NCBI RefSeq assembly: GCF_014189505.1
Contig: NZ_CP050301.1
Coordinates: forward strand, 1,619,501 to 1,683,500
DNA: 64,000 nt
Direction: 5' to 3'
Source: Phyllobacterium sp. 628
GTDB taxonomy: Bacteria > Pseudomonadota > Alphaproteobacteria > Rhizobiales > Rhizobiaceae
Part shown: in pieces, positions 44,232 through 54,407 of the stretch
Layout of the letters: every line of letters starts with the position of its first letter
Position numbering within the stretch: position 1 is the stretch's first letter
Translations under genes and position numbers: made by a program
The notes under the pieces: generated by a model
Database searches by the model: none
Seen by the model: the letters and a program-made list of their open reading frames with translations, nothing else
What the model was told of the DNA's origin: nothing

Positions 44232-46049
44232 ATGCAGCGCAGTAAATTGCTCAGCTCCGTTATGGGCGCAACACTTGCTGCTGCCTTGGCTGTGGGCGTC
44301 ATTCCCGTCTCCGCCGCCACCGGGAAAGAAGCTGTCCCCAATGCCGGAACCCTGTCCGGAGCCTTCCTGTCCGCGCGCACCGCCGAGCGCAGCAACGATT
44401 TCGACGGCGCCATTTCCTATTACCGGCAGGCGCTGGCCTATGATCCTAAGAATGCGGAGCTGCGCCAGAGCCTTCTCCTCGTACTTTTGACCGATGGTCA
44501 GTTCAAGGAAGCGCTTCCAATCGCCGAGGAATTGAAATCCGTTCCCGAGATCGAGCGTTTCTCGCGTCTGGCTCTTGGCATCGATGCGATGAACAAGAAG
44601 CAGTATCAGAAGGTTGAAAACCTGATGATGCTATCGCTGCAGTCTGATCTCGACAAAATGATCACCGGTTTGATCTCCGCCTGGGCCAAGGCCGGCGCTG
44701 GCAAGCCCAATGACGCCATTGCAATGATCAGCAAGCTGAAGGGACCGGATGGTTTCGCGCTGTTCAAGATTTACAACTCAGCGCTTATCGCCGATATGGC
44801 TGGCCAGAAGGACAAGGCGGCTGCGTTCTACCAGAGCGCGCTTGAGGACCGCCCAAGCCTTGCCGCTGCGCCCGATACTTACGAACGTCTGGTCGAAGCC
44901 TATGCCTCGTTTAAAATGCGCAATGGCGACAAGGCCGGTGCAGAAACATTGATCAAGGACGCGTCGGAAGTGCTTTCGGGCCGTATGGTGCTGGCTGAAT
45001 TCGGCAAGCAGCTCTCGGCAGCCAAAAGCGTGAAGCCGCTGGTACAGACCCCGCAGCAGGGCGCAGCCGAAGTGCTTTATACGCTCGCAACAGCCATCAA
45101 CCGTAGCGGCGCCGAAGCTTTTTCCAAGCTTTACCTGCAGATGGCCTTGCCATTGCGTCCCGAACATGACGCGACCCTGTTCCAGATCGGCGATATCAGC
45201 GCCAAGCTTGAACAGCCGGAAAAGGCTGTCGACTACTTCAAGCGCATTCCCGCCGATTCCGCCTATAGCCGCGATGCTGAGATGCAGATTGCCATCAATC
45301 TCGCTATTCTCAAGAAGCATGACGAGGCAATCGCGCATCTGGATGGCCTGCTTGCAGCCAATCCGGATGACTTGCGCACGTACCTTGCCATCGGCAGCAT
45401 TTATGCGCAGGACAAGAATTTCGCCAAGGCAGCCGAGACCTATGACAAGGCCGTTGCCTCAATCAAGACGCCGGTTCGGAACGACTGGATGCTCTTCTAT
45501 CAGCGCGGCATCTCCTATGAGCGGCTGAAGCAATGGGACAAGGCGGAGCCGAATTTCACCAAGGCTCTCGAACTTTATCCCGATCAGCCCCAGGTGCAGA
45601 ACTATCTCGGCTATATGTGGATCGACATGAACATGAAGCTGGAACAGGGTCTGGATCTGATCAAGAAGGCCGTCGCTTCGCGTCCGCAGGATGGCTACAT
45701 CGTCGACTCTCTCGGCTGGGCTTATTACCGGCTGGGCAACTACGCCGATGCCGTTACACAGCTCGAACTGGCGATCAAGCTGCTGCCGCAGGACCCGACG
45801 ATCAACGATCATTTGGGCGATGCCTATTGGCGTGTGGGCCGCAAGCTGGAAGCAACATTCCAGTGGAGCCACGCCCGCGATTCCAAGCCGGAACCGGAAG
45901 ATCTGGTCAAGATCGAGGACAAGCTGAAAAACGGCCTTCCCGACGAAAAACAGCCGGGCGTTGCCAAGAATGGCACTGAAGATCCCAAGCCGCCCGTCGC
46001 ACCTGCGCCTGAACCAGCGCCAGCGCCAGTACCCGGCAACAAGGGCTGA
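44232..46049 (+). CDS. Secreted tetratricopeptide repeat protein
   Basis: The ~605-residue protein has a signal peptide (MQRSKLLSSVMGATLAAALA, cleavage near VSA) and a long array of TPR helices: NDFDGAISYYRQALAYDPKN, PEKAVDYFKRIP, KNFAKAAETYDKAVASI, KQWDKAEPNFTKALELYPDQ and GNYADAVTQLELAIKLLPQD. A Pro/Ala-rich tail ends the protein. It is expected in the periplasm or outer membrane as a scaffold. ATG at 44232 follows GAGGGA. Confidence 0.85.
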   Translation: MQRSKLLSSVMGATLAAALAVGVIPVSAATGKEAVPNAGTLSGAFLSARTAERSNDFDGAISYYRQALAYDPKNAELRQSLLLVLLTDGQFKEALPIAEELKSVPEIERFSRLALGIDAMNKKQYQKVENLMMLSLQSDLDKMITGLISAWAKAGAGKPNDAIAMISKLKGPDGFALFKIYNSALIADMAGQKDKAAAFYQSALEDRPSLAAAPDTYERLVEAYASFKMRNGDKAGAETLIKDASEVLSGRMVLAEFGKQLSAAKSVKPLVQTPQQGAAEVLYTLATAINRSGAEAFSKLYLQMALPLRPEHDATLFQIGDISAKLEQPEKAVDYFKRIPADSAYSRDAEMQIAINLAILKKHDEAIAHLDGLLAANPDDLRTYLAIGSIYAQDKNFAKAAETYDKAVASIKTPVRNDWMLFYQRGISYERLKQWDKAEPNFTKALELYPDQPQVQNYLGYMWIDMNMKLEQGLDLIKKAVASRPQDGYIVDSLGWAYYRLGNYADAVTQLELAIKLLPQDPTINDHLGDAYWRVGRKLEATFQWSHARDSKPEPEDLVKIEDKLKNGLPDEKQPGVAKNGTEDPKPPVAPAPEPAPAPVPGNKG

Positions 46050-46208
46050 TCGTTTCTCCCGAGGGAGTGGTGGACTATCCGCCGCTCCCCGCCGGTCCTA
46101 CCTTCAGCGTTTGCGAAAGCATCCGCTGCGTCTTCCTTTCGCTTGACCGGCTACACGCCACGTTTTAGGACGTGCACTCCATTCCCGTTCGTCAAAAAGG
46201 CCTGTCCT

Positions 46209-47198
46209 GTGACCGTCCCACTGCCCGATCATATGCACCCGACCCGTTCTTTCCAGGGTCTCATCCTGACGCTCCATCATTATTGGGCACAGCACGGTTG
46301 CGTTATCCTGCAGCCCTATGACATGGAAGTCGGCGCGGGTACGTTCCATCCGGCGACGACATTGCGCTCACTTGGTCCCAAGCCATGGAAGGCTGCCTAT
46401 GTGCAGCCGTCGCGCCGTCCCAAGGATGGCCGTTATGGTGAAAACCCCAATCGCCTGCAGCATTATTACCAGTATCAGGTGATTATGAAGCCATCGCCCG
46501 CCAACCTGCAGGAGCTTTATCTTGGCTCGCTGCGTGCCATTGGCCTTGATCTTCTGCTGCATGATATCCGCTTTGTGGAAGACGATTGGGCAAGCCCGAC
46601 GCTGGGTGCATGGGGTCTCGGCTGGGAATGCTGGTGCGATGGCATGGAAGTCTCGCAATTCACCTATTTCCAGCAGGTCTGCGGCATTGAATGTTCACCG
46701 GTTTCGGGCGAACTGACCTATGGTCTGGAGCGCCTTGCCATGTATGTGCAGGGTGTCGACAATGTCTACGATCTGAATTTCAACGGTCTTGAGGGCGACG
46801 AAAAGGTCACCTATGGCGATGTCTTCCTGCAGGCCGAGCAGGAATATTCGCGGCACAATTTCGAGCACGCCAACACGGCGGTCCTGTTGCGGCATTTTGA
46901 AGATGCAGAAGCCGAATGCGCTGCGCTTTTACGCGCCGGGGCGCCAAAGGAAGGCGAAAACAGTCCGATGCATAAGATGGTGCTGCCCGCCTATGACCAG
47001 TGCATCAAGGCTTCGCATGCGTTCAATCTGCTCGATGCGCGCGGCGTGATCTCGGTGACCGAACGGCAGAGCTACATCCTGCGCGTGCGCAATCTTGCCC
47101 AGCAATGCGGCGAGGCCTTCCTTTTGACGGAAGCCGGTGGCGTGAATTATCAGCCGGTTGACGCGGGCAGCGGTAACGGCAAACCGGATAATATGTGA
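46209..47198 (+). CDS. glyQ: Glycyl-tRNA synthetase alpha subunit
   Basis: The ~329-residue protein is the catalytic alpha subunit of the two-subunit Gly[82 protein letters not shown] and [16 protein letters not shown] at 46209 has AAGG upstream; ATG 46233 (MHPTRS) is an alternative start. The beta subunit follows after a DUF559 gene. Confidence 0.94.
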   Translation: MTVPLPDHMHPTRSFQGLILTLHHYWAQHGCVILQPYDMEVGAGTFHPATTLRSLGPKPWKAAYVQPSRRPKDGRYGENPNRLQHYYQYQVIMKPSPANLQELYLGSLRAIGLDLLLHDIRFVEDDWASPTLGAWGLGWECWCDGMEVSQFTYFQQVCGIECSPVSGELTYGLERLAMYVQGVDNVYDLNFNGLEGDEKVTYGDVFLQAEQEYSRHNFEHANTAVLLRHFEDAEAECAALLRAGAPKEGENSPMHKMVLPAYDQCIKASHAFNLLDARGVISVTERQSYILRVRNLAQQCGEAFLLTEAGGVNYQPVDAGSGNGKPDNM

Positions 47199-47207
47199 GC
47201 GATCGGA

Positions 47208-47690
47208 ATGCCGGATATCTCACTTTTCAAGACTGCATCTGCCCGAAAGTTGCGGGTGGCTATGACCGACGAAGAGAGAAAACTTTGGCGTCATCTTTGG
47301 CGTATTCCATTGGCCGGTTCGCATTTTAGACGGCAGGCTCCCATTGGTCCCTATTGTGCAGATTTCCTCTCGCATCGGCTTAAGCTGGTGATCGAGGTGG
47401 ATGGATTTCAGCATGGACGCGAACCGCAACGCCGCCATGATGCCAAAAGAACGGCTTGGCTTGCACGGAACGGTTATCGTGTGCTGCGCTTCTGGACTCA
47501 TGAAGTGCGCACTGAACTCGATAGCGTGCTTGATACGATTTATGCGATTGTTCAGGAACAGATGATCCTTCACCCCACCCCGGACCTGCGGTCCGACCCT
47601 CCCCATCGAGGGGAGGGTGACCGTGGCAATGGCATCGCCACCTCCCCCTTTGATGGGGGAGGTCGCACCGAAGGTGCGGGTGGGGGGTGA
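47208..47690 (+). CDS. DUF559 (Vsr-like PD-(D/E)XK) protein with a repeat-encoded tail
   Basis: The first ~120 residues are a DUF559 domain: [20 protein letters not shown], then [33 protein letters not shown] and [16 protein letters not shown], with the D/E residues of a very-short-patch-repair-like nuclease fold. The last ~40 residues ([17 protein letters not shown] to TEGAGGG) are Gly/Arg/Pro-rich and are encoded by an intergenic-type palindromic repeat (47574-47690), so the natural stop may have been lost. It sits between glyQ and glyS, 9 bases after glyQ. Confidence 0.82.
   Translation: MPDISLFKTASARKLRVAMTDEERKLWRHLWRIPLAGSHFRRQAPIGPYCADFLSHRLKLVIEVDGFQHGREPQRRHDAKRTAWLARNGYRVLRFWTHEVRTELDSVLDTIYAIVQEQMILHPTPDLRSDPPHRGEGDRGNGIATSPFDGGGRTEGAGGG
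47574..47690. repeat. Palindromic repeat element forming the 3' end of the DUF559 gene
   Basis: Two hairpins stand in tandem: CCCTCCCC/GGGGAGGG around 47602-47622 and CCTCCCCC/GGGGGAGG around 47642-47662. Outer arms (CACCCCACCCCGGACC near 47574 and GGTGCGGGTGGGGGGTG near 47673) form a third, weaker pairing. This matches a common type of alphaproteobacterial intergenic palindrome, here read in frame. Confidence 0.75.
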
Positions 47691-47755
47691 CAATATGCTG
47701 CCTAAAAAATTCTTCTCCCCCGAAATTTGGAACCCCATTGAGGGCAGGAGCCACT

Positions 47756-50050
47756 ATGCCTGATCTTTTACTTGAACTTCGTTCCGAAGAAATACCCGCC
47801 CGCATGCAGCGCAAGGCGGCGGGTGATCTGAAGAAGCTTGTTACCGATGGTCTCGTTGAGGCCGGGCTGACCTATGAGGCCGCTGGCGAGTATTGGACGC
47901 CGCGCCGTCTGACATTGGATATTCGCGGCCTGACAGCGCGTTCGAAAGACGTGCACGAAGATCGCAAGGGCCCAAGCGTCAACGCTCCGGAGCAGGCGAT
48001 TGCTGGCTTTCTGCGCTCGGCAGGCCTTAATGACATTTCCGAAGCCCACGTTCACACCGATCCGAAAAAGGGCGATTTTTACGTCGCACATCTGACCAAA
48101 CGCGGGCGTGCGGCGGAAGAGATCATTGCGGAACTGCTACCGAAGATCATTCGTGAGTTTCCGTGGCCGACATCCATGCGCTGGGGCAAAGCTTCGGCCA
48201 AGGCGGGCAGCTTGCGCTGGGTGCGCCCGCTTCAGTCCATTGTCTGCACATTCGGCCCGGAAACCGAAGAGCCCGTTATTGTCGATTTCGAAGTCAGCGG
48301 CGTGCGTTCCGGCAATGTCACCTATGGTCACCGCTTCCTCAGTGACGGGGAGCCGATCACCGTCCGCCGCTTTGATGATTATGTCGCCAAGCTGGAAAAG
48401 GCCAAGGTCGTTCTGGATGCCGACCGGCGCAAGGAGATCATCCTCGCCGATGCCCAGAACATCGCCTTTGCCTCCGGCCTGGAACTGGTCGAAGACGAAG
48501 GTCTGCTCGAAGAAGTGTCGGGCCTCGTCGAGTGGCCAGTGGTGCTGATGGGCGAGTTCGAGGAGAAATTCCTCGCCATCCCGCCTGAAGTTGTCCGCCT
48601 GACCATCAAGACCAATCAGAAATGCTTCGTAACCCGCAGGTCCGGTGAGACAGACAAACTTTCCAACAAATTCATCCTCGTCTCCAACATTGTTGCAAGC
48701 GATGGCGGCCAGGAAATCGCCTATGGCAATGGCAAGGTTGTGCGCGCTCGCCTGTCCGATGCGCTCTATTTCTGGAACACCGATCAGCACGATTTGCCGG
48801 ATATGGAAAAACTGGCCGCAGCCGCCATTCGCTTTGATCTTGATTTGAAGAAGCCGCTCGACCAGCGCATGGCGCGGCTCGATGCGCTCAATGTTACATT
48901 CCATGCCAAGCTCGGCACACAGGGCGAACGTGTGACCCGTATCAAAGCGCTGGCACGCGATCTCGCGCCTCTTGTGGGTGCCGATCCGGCGCTTGCCGCT
49001 CGCGCTGCGGTTTTGGCCAAGGCGGATTTGACCACCGAGATTGTCGGTGAGTTCCCTGAACTGCAGGGCGGCATGGGCCGCAAATATGCCCTGCTGCAGA
49101 ACGAGCATCCATCCGTGGCGGCGGCGCTTGAGGAACATTACAAGCCTCAGGGGCCGTCGGACAATGTGCCGGGCGATCCCGTTTCGGTTGCCGTCGCGCT
49201 CGCCGACAAGATCGACACGCTGGTCGGGTTCTGGGCGATCGATGAAAAACCGACGGGCTCCAAAGACCCCTATGCCCTGCGCCGCGCGGCGCTCGGCGTC
49301 ATTCGTTTGCTGCTGTCGAGCGACTGGCAGATCGAGCTTATGCCGGTTTTCCAGGCTGCCTTTGCGCAGTTGCGTGAGGACGCGGTCGAAAAGCATATCG
49401 AGCATTTTGAAGAGCATCAGGCAGCGCAACATTCCGGTGATGTTGACGGCGAAGAAGACGTCGCCAATGCCATTTCCGGTTATGAGAAGAAGGTGCGCGG
49501 CGAGGTTTCGCAGCACGCCCAACCTGTTCTGCGCGATCTTCTCGGCTTCTTCCATGAACGCCTGAAAGTGCATCTGCGTGACCTCGGCGCCCGTCACGAT
49601 CTCATCGATGCTGTGCTGACGGAGGGTGCCGATAACCTGCTGCTCATTGCCCGCCGGGTTGAAGCGCTGGTGGTTTTTCTCAATGCGGAAGACGGCAAAA
49701 ACCTTCTGGCCGGAACCAAGCGCGCAGCCAATATTCTTGCCGCTGAAGAGAAAAAGGGCACTGCCGTTGCCGCTACGGTTGACGCCGGGCTGTTCCAGCT
49801 TGATGCGGAAAAGAAGCTGTATGCGGCCGTGAATCAGGCTGAGAACGACGCGGCGCAAGCGATTCAAAAGCAAGACTTTTCCGGTGCGATGATCGCACTT
49901 AGCGTTTTGCGTGAACCGGTTGATTCATTTTTTGAAGAAGTGCTGGTGAATGACGAGAATCCCGAGATTCGGGCCAATCGGCTTGCCCTGCTCGCGCGCA
50001 TCCGCACCGCCACCAATACCGTGGCGGATTTCTCGAAAATCGCTGGGTAA
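47756..50050 (+). CDS. glyS: Glycyl-tRNA synthetase beta subunit
   Basis: The 764-residue protein is Gly[21 protein letters not shown] at the N terminus, [31 protein letters not shown], and HD-like and anticodon-binding regions ending DEIRxxRLALL-like [15 protein letters not shown]. It is longer than E. coli GlyS (689), with an insertion around residues 555-590 ([20 protein letters not shown]), frequent in Rhizobiales. GGGCAGGAG lies before ATG 47756, the better start than upstream in-frame codons. Confidence 0.95.
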   Translation: MPDLLLELRSEEIPARMQRKAAGDLKKLVTDGLVEAGLTYEAAGEYWTPRRLTLDIRGLTARSKDVHEDRKGPSVNAPEQAIAGFLRSAGLNDISEAHVHTDPKKGDFYVAHLTKRGRAAEEIIAELLPKIIREFPWPTSMRWGKASAKAGSLRWVRPLQSIVCTFGPETEEPVIVDFEVSGVRSGNVTYGHRFLSDGEPITVRRFDDYVAKLEKAKVVLDADRRKEIILADAQNIAFASGLELVEDEGLLEEVSGLVEWPVVLMGEFEEKFLAIPPEVVRLTIKTNQKCFVTRRSGETDKLSNKFILVSNIVASDGGQEIAYGNGKVVRARLSDALYFWNTDQHDLPDMEKLAAAAIRFDLDLKKPLDQRMARLDALNVTFHAKLGTQGERVTRIKALARDLAPLVGADPALAARAAVLAKADLTTEIVGEFPELQGGMGRKYALLQNEHPSVAAALEEHYKPQGPSDNVPGDPVSVAVALADKIDTLVGFWAIDEKPTGSKDPYALRRAALGVIRLLLSSDWQIELMPVFQAAFAQLREDAVEKHIEHFEEHQAAQHSGDVDGEEDVANAISGYEKKVRGEVSQHAQPVLRDLLGFFHERLKVHLRDLGARHDLIDAVLTEGADNLLLIARRVEALVVFLNAEDGKNLLAGTKRAANILAAEEKKGTAVAATVDAGLFQLDAEKKLYAAVNQAENDAAQAIQKQDFSGAMIALSVLREPVDSFFEEVLVNDENPEIRANRLALLARIRTATNTVADFSKIAG

Positions 50051-50094
50051 TCAAGAGACAGGCGTGAAAACTTCGCGCCTGTCTTCTTCTGCGC

Positions 50095-50397
50095 TCACCT
50101 GATTGTAGGTGCCTGCGCAGTTGAGGCAAGCCCGCTGGCATGCGCGTCCGGCGAGCGCGTGGTGCAGATGGGCTGCGCGAGAATTTCCGCCAGCACGCTG
50201 CGGTCATGTATCTGCGCCCTTGCGGCATAATGCTCGTAGTGATGTGCTGCCAGCGTTGCACTCGAAATCAGTAGTGTTGCCAATGCCGCAACAATCGCCA
50301 CCCGCTTTGCCAAGGGCTGCCAGCCGACTATGGCTTTTAGGCCGCGCCGCCATGCGGCTGCTATTGCGATAACCAACATTGCAATTGCACAGCACAT
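50095..50397 (-). CDS. Hypothetical small membrane protein
   Basis: The 100-residue protein has two hydrophobic segments (CCAIAMLVIAIAAAW, ~2-16, and AIVAALATLLISSATLAAHH, ~34-53) and a hydrophilic C terminus with ILAQPICTTRSP. No domain is recognised. It is downstream of the DUF899 gene on the same strand (24 bases) and probably co-transcribed. Composition agrees with coding sequence, but conservation could not be checked. Confidence 0.55.
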   Translation of the reverse strand: MCCAIAMLVIAIAAAWRRGLKAIVGWQPLAKRVAIVAALATLLISSATLAAHHYEHYAARAQIHDRSVLAEILAQPICTTRSPDAHASGLASTAQAPTIR

Positions 50398-50421
50398 TGC
50401 CGTTCCTCCCGTCGATCCGGA

Positions 50422-51213
50422 TCAGGCCAGCGCTTCTTCATTGCTGTGCACTGTACAGCCACAGCCTTCCGGATGGAACCGGCCGGTAGCCTCGACAGTA
50501 CCGCCCTTGCCATACATGTCGTGCGGGCGCACCCAATCACCCAGCGCGTGGTGCGGGCCGTTTTCATTGCGGCCTTTCGGCATCACGTCGAGAAACCGGT
50601 AGATACCGAGGAATTGTTCACCGCCGCGGCCAAAGGTCGAATAGGTGTGGTAGATCTGACCGTCTTCTTCCTTGTAGAAAATACTGTCGCCGGAAAGCTC
50701 CTCCATGCCGATATCGGCCTCACGGAAATTATAATAGGTCTTGCCCTTGGCGATATCTTCCGGTGTGAACGACACGTTGAAATCGTAATTGAAGTCACTG
50801 TTGAAGGACGAGACCCACGGGAATTGCCAACCCATGCGGCGGCGCAGAATTTCGATCTCCTGAATGGGCGCCCGCGCGATGGCGACATAGGACACGTCGT
50901 GATTTTGCAGGTGCACGAGAATACCCGTGAGATGATCGACTTCGAGCGAGCATCCGACGCAATGCTGGGTTTGGCCGGGACCCATCATGAAGTGCTTGAT
51001 GAACAACTGGCTGCGCCCATTGAACAGATCGGCCAATGTCACTTTCCCTGACGGACTGTCGAACGTGTATTCCTTTTCGATCCTGACCCAGGGCAGGGAG
51101 CGTTGGTCGGCGCTCAATTGATCGCGCCTTTTGGTAAAGGCTTTTTCCTTGGCAAGCAGGGTGGTGCGTGCCTCAAGCCATTCATCGCGGGAAACCGTCT
51201 GGTGCTGCAACAT
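50422..51213 (-). CDS. DUF899 family protein (thioredoxin-like fold)
   Basis: The ~263-residue protein is a paralogue of that at 14923-15690: VSRDEWLEARTTLLAKEKAF, RSLPWVRIEKEYTFDSPSG, DLFNGRSQLFIKHFMMGPGQ, HCVGCSLEVDHLTGI with a CxxC pair, and MGWQFPWVSSFNSDFNYDF. An extra C-terminal tail carries two more Cys (EGCGCTVHS). AAGGAGG precedes the second ATG (51213) with five-base spacing. The AT-rich upstream region holds operator-like repeats and a short divergent frame, suggesting a regulator once stood there. Confidence 0.88.
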   Translation of the reverse strand: MLQHQTVSRDEWLEARTTLLAKEKAFTKRRDQLSADQRSLPWVRIEKEYTFDSPSGKVTLADLFNGRSQLFIKHFMMGPGQTQHCVGCSLEVDHLTGILVHLQNHDVSYVAIARAPIQEIEILRRRMGWQFPWVSSFNSDFNYDFNVSFTPEDIAKGKTYYNFREADIGMEELSGDSIFYKEEDGQIYHTYSTFGRGGEQFLGIYRFLDVMPKGRNENGPHHALGDWVRPHDMYGKGGTVEATGRFHPEGCGCTVHSNEEALA

Positions 51214-51236
51214 CATGTCCTCCTTTGTATTACCTA

Positions 51237-51263
51237 TTAGTTAAATAACTTATTGGTTAAATA
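51237..51263. promoter_or_regulatory. Operator-like repeats upstream of the second DUF899 gene
   Basis: TTAGTTAAATA (51237-51247) is repeated with one change as TTGGTTAAATA (51253-51263), 16 bases apart. The first copy includes the inverted repeat AGTTA-AA-TAACT (51239-51250). They lie between the DUF899 start and a divergent frame with a strong ribosome-binding site, as a regulator operator would. Confidence 0.5.
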
Positions 51264-51288
51264 CATCTGAAAAGGAGGTCGGTCAAGA

Positions 51289-51441
51289 GTGGCAAACCGC
51301 GATGATACGAAATCGCTCATGGCCGAACCAATCCCCGGAGGATCAGACGGCAACACAGGCAAGATGGTGGAAGATTGCGTTGGTTCAGCTATTCCATGCT
51401 GGCGCGCAACGGAGTGGCGCCGACGGCGAGCAATCCGGTAG
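51289..51441 (+). pseudogene. Short frame with strong ribosome-binding site, possible truncated regulator
   Basis: AAGGAGG at 51272-51278 stands ten bases before a GTG at 51289. The 50-codon frame encodes ANRDDTKSLMAEPIPGG near its start and then changes to a basic stretch (WRATEWRRRRAIR) lying antisense to the next gene's 3' end. No HTH is visible. Position, divergent from DUF899 with operator-like repeats between, suggests the 5' end of a lost regulator gene. This is a tentative call. Confidence 0.28.
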
Positions 51442-51805
51442 CCGGTTTTGCCAGCGCCGGGGCTTGTGCAACCGGTGTTGCATTTGCAGCAGGCAGGGTG
51501 GCCGCATTGGCAGTGGCAACGAGAGAGTCAGGCTTCGGACCATTGCCCTGCAGGCGGGCCATATATTGGCGCGAGCGTTCCCGCCGTTCCAGATAGGCTT
51601 GCAGCTTGGCTGCTTCCTTGGCCTTCTGCTCGATGCATGGCGTGCAGATGGGGTTGCCGTTGGCATCGAAACTGTCATAGCCGACATAGGAAACCGAGTT
51701 CGGCCGGGCGAACGGTCCCTTAAGCTTGATCGATTCTCCCGCCTGCGCAACGGCAAAGGAAGCGACGAGAACGGCGGCAGTTGTGGCAAGCAAACGGCGG
51801 AACAT
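51389..51805 (-). CDS. Secreted hypothetical protein with CxxC motif
   Basis: The 138-residue protein has a signal peptide (MFRRLLATTAAVLVASFAVA, cleavage near AQA). The mature protein has a short domain with NGNPICTPCIEQKAKEAAKL, giving a CTPC pair, a charged helix LQAYLERRERSRQYMARLQG, and an Ala-rich tail. A periplasmic location and disulfide or metal binding are plausible. No family recognised. Confidence 0.65.
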   Translation of the reverse strand: MFRRLLATTAAVLVASFAVAQAGESIKLKGPFARPNSVSYVGYDSFDANGNPICTPCIEQKAKEAAKLQAYLERRERSRQYMARLQGNGPKPDSLVATANAATLPAANATPVAQAPALAKPATGLLAVGATPLRASME

Positions 51806-51973
51806 GCGGGTGTGATCCTTGTTGACCGCCCATCCATATCAGCCAAACCTTGCCAAGTTTTACCATCGACAGATTCAATTTTACGCATCACCTCATACGG
51901 TGAGTTCATCAGCCTCTACTTGCAGCAGGCCCCGCGCATCGTGTAGGCAATACCGCCTACCGGAGACGCGCCC

Positions 51974-52966
51974 TTGGCCGAGATGATAACATCAGACGAA
52001 CGATCGATCCTGCAAGCCGCCAGGACACTGGCTGCAGGCAAACTCGTGGCTATCCCGACTGAAACCGTCTATGGCCTTGCCGCCGATGCCACCAATGGCG
52101 ATGCGGTTGCCGGTATCTTCGAAGCGAAGGGCAGGCCGCATTTCAATCCGCTGATCTGCCATGTCTCGGATATCGCCATGGCCGGGCGCTATGCATTGAT
52201 TGATCCCCTGTCGCGCAAGTTGATGGATGCGTTCTGGCCGGGACCGCTGACCTTGGTCCTGCCGCTGCGCCCCGATACGCACATTCATCCGCTCGTCGCA
52301 GCCGGACTTGAGACGGTGGCGCTACGCATGCCGCGCGGCATTGCCGGCAAGATCATCGCCGCACTCGGCCACCCGCTGGCCGCTCCCAGTGCCAATACAT
52401 CAGGCAAGATCAGCGGCACCAGCGCACAGGCCGTTGCCGATGATCTCGGTGCAAAGATTGCTCTCATTCTTGATGCAGGCCCCTCCGAGGTCGGTCTGGA
52501 ATCGACCATCGTCAAGGTGGATGGCGATGCGGTGCTGCTGTTGCGTCCGGGCGGGCTTGCCGCTGAAGACGTCGAGGCTGTCATTGGCCAAAAGCTGCAG
52601 CGCATGGATCAGCGCGCGGCCATCGAAGCGCCTGGTATGCTCGCCTCGCACTATGCCCCTGCTGCAGGTGTGCGGCTCAATGTGCACGAGGTTCGTCACG
52701 GCGAGGCACTGCTTGCCTTCGGACCGACCCGCGCAATCAACGCCCAGGCAGCCGCCGCACATCTCAACCTCAGCGAGACCGGCAATCTGCGTGAAGCGGC
52801 CGCCAATCTCTTTGACTATATGAAACGCCTCGATCGTCTCGGCAGTGCTGTCATCGCCGTCGAACCGATCCCGTTCAATGGACTGGGCGAGGCTATCAAC
52901 GACCGTCTTGTCCGCGCTGCGGCGCCGCGTGTCCCTCCCATTGCAGAGTTGGAACAGATCAAATGA
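51974..52966 (+). CDS. Threonylcarbamoyl-AMP synthase (Sua5/TsaC)
   Basis: The 330-residue protein is the long Sua5 form: AAGKLVAIPTETVYGLAADA, KGRPHFNPLICHV, FWPGPLTLVLPL, AAPSANTSGKISGTSAQAV in the YrdC domain (~1-205), and a C-terminal Sua5 domain (GMLASHYAPAAGVRL onward). It makes threonylcarbamoyl-AMP for t6A37 of tRNAs reading ANN codons. Start is TTG at 51974. Its stop overlaps the next start by four bases. Confidence 0.92.
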   Translation: MAEMITSDERSILQAARTLAAGKLVAIPTETVYGLAADATNGDAVAGIFEAKGRPHFNPLICHVSDIAMAGRYALIDPLSRKLMDAFWPGPLTLVLPLRPDTHIHPLVAAGLETVALRMPRGIAGKIIAALGHPLAAPSANTSGKISGTSAQAVADDLGAKIALILDAGPSEVGLESTIVKVDGDAVLLLRPGGLAAEDVEAVIGQKLQRMDQRAAIEAPGMLASHYAPAAGVRLNVHEVRHGEALLAFGPTRAINAQAAAAHLNLSETGNLREAAANLFDYMKRLDRLGSAVIAVEPIPFNGLGEAINDRLVRAAAPRVPPIAELEQIK

Positions 52967-54378
52967 CCCTGACGCCAGACCTTGTCGCCCGCTTCATCGC
53001 CATTGTCGGCGAAAAGAATGCCCTGCGCGATCCGCATGACATCGAGCCTTATCTGATCGAACCGCGCGAAAAGTTTGGTGGCAAGACCACACTGGTCCTG
53101 CGTCCTTCCGAAGTTGAAGAAGTTCAGGCCATCCTCAAACTCGCCACGGAAACCGGCACGGGCATTGTGCCCCAAGGCGGCAATACCGGGCTTGTCGGTG
53201 GGCAGATGCCGGATGCATCGGGCCAGCAGGTTATTCTCTCCCTGTCGCGTCTCAACAAGATCCGCGCGGTTGAGCCCGCGGGCAACCTCATTATCGTTGA
53301 GGCCGGTGTCGTCCTGCAAAAGCTGCAGGAAGCCGCTGAACAGGCCGGGCGTCTGTTTCCGCTGTCGCTGGGTTCGGAAGGCTCGTGCCAGATTGGCGGC
53401 AATCTATCCTCCAATGCCGGCGGTACAGCGGTGCTCGCCTATGGCAATACGCGCGAGCTTTGCCTGGGTGTGGAAGTGGTTTTGCCCACCGGCGAGGTGC
53501 TCAATGACCTGCGCTACGTCAAGAAAGACAACACGGGCTACGATCTGAAAGATCTGTTCGTCGGTGCGGAAGGCACACTCGGCGTCATCACCGCTGCTGT
53601 GATGAAGCTGTTTCCATTGCCCAAGGGCAAGGGCGTCGCCTATGCCGGGCTGAACAGTCCTGGCGATGCGTTGAAACTGCTGGCATTGGCGCAAAGCCAT
53701 GCGGGTCCGGCGCTGACGGGCTTCGAATTGATGCCGCGCGTCGGCGTGGAGTTCTCGGTTGCCCACACTGAAGGCGTGCGCGATCCGTTGCAGGGTGTCC
53801 ACAAATGGTATGTGCTGATCGATATTTCTTCGTCGCGTTCCGCTGAAGATGCGCGCGAGACCATCGAAGCTATTCTCACGGAAGCTTTTGAAGCCGGGCT
53901 TGTCGAAGACGCAACGATTGCTGACAGCACAGCCCAGGAAAAATCCTTCTGGCACATGCGTGAAGCCATGTCGATGGCGCAGAAACCCGAGGGCGGCTCG
54001 ATCAAACACGACATATCGGTGCCGGTTGCGCGCATTCCGGAATTCATCGCCGAAGCCGATGCGGCTGTGCTCGAGATGATCCCCGGCGCCCGCATCGTTT
54101 CCTTTGGCCATATGGGTGATGGCAACCTGCATTATAATATCACCCAGCCTGTCGGTGCCGACAAGGAAGCCTTCCTTGTCCGCTGGAGCGAGGTCAATGC
54201 CCGCGTCCACGCCATCGTCCGTGCCTATAAAGGTTCTTTCTCCGCTGAGCATGGCATTGGTCAGCTGAAGCGCAAGGAACTGTCCGAGACCAAGTCGCCG
54301 GTGGCGCTGGATCTGATGCGCCGTATCAAAACATCCTTCGACCCTGCCGGTATCATGAATCCCGGCAAGGTGATCTGA
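52963..54378 (+). CDS. FAD-binding D-2-hydroxyacid dehydrogenase (D2HGDH/GlcD family)
   Basis: The 471-residue flavoprotein has the PCMH FAD domain (VLRPSEVEEVQAILKLATET, GIVPQGGNTGLVGGQMPDAS, SLGSEGSCQIGGNLSSNAGG) and the C-terminal FAD-oxidase domain with FGHMGDGNLHYNI and SAEHGIGQLKR, whose His and Glu bind metal and substrate. It most resembles D-2-hydroxyglutarate or D-lactate dehydrogenases. ATG at 52963 overlaps the Sua5 gene (ATGA). Confidence 0.88.
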   Translation: MTLTPDLVARFIAIVGEKNALRDPHDIEPYLIEPREKFGGKTTLVLRPSEVEEVQAILKLATETGTGIVPQGGNTGLVGGQMPDASGQQVILSLSRLNKIRAVEPAGNLIIVEAGVVLQKLQEAAEQAGRLFPLSLGSEGSCQIGGNLSSNAGGTAVLAYGNTRELCLGVEVVLPTGEVLNDLRYVKKDNTGYDLKDLFVGAEGTLGVITAAVMKLFPLPKGKGVAYAGLNSPGDALKLLALAQSHAGPALTGFELMPRVGVEFSVAHTEGVRDPLQGVHKWYVLIDISSSRSAEDARETIEAILTEAFEAGLVEDATIADSTAQEKSFWHMREAMSMAQKPEGGSIKHDISVPVARIPEFIAEADAAVLEMIPGARIVSFGHMGDGNLHYNITQPVGADKEAFLVRWSEVNARVHAIVRAYKGSFSAEHGIGQLKRKELSETKSPVALDLMRRIKTSFDPAGIMNPGKVI

Positions 54379-54407
54379 CAAACCAAAGGACCAGCGTTTA
54401 TTGGAGG

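Noticed and set aside
48137..49873. A 578-codon open frame on the minus strand across glyS
   Set aside because: It is entirely antisense to an unmistakable glyS, has no binding site or recognisable domain, and arises from GC-rich codon bias that removes stops on the opposite strand.
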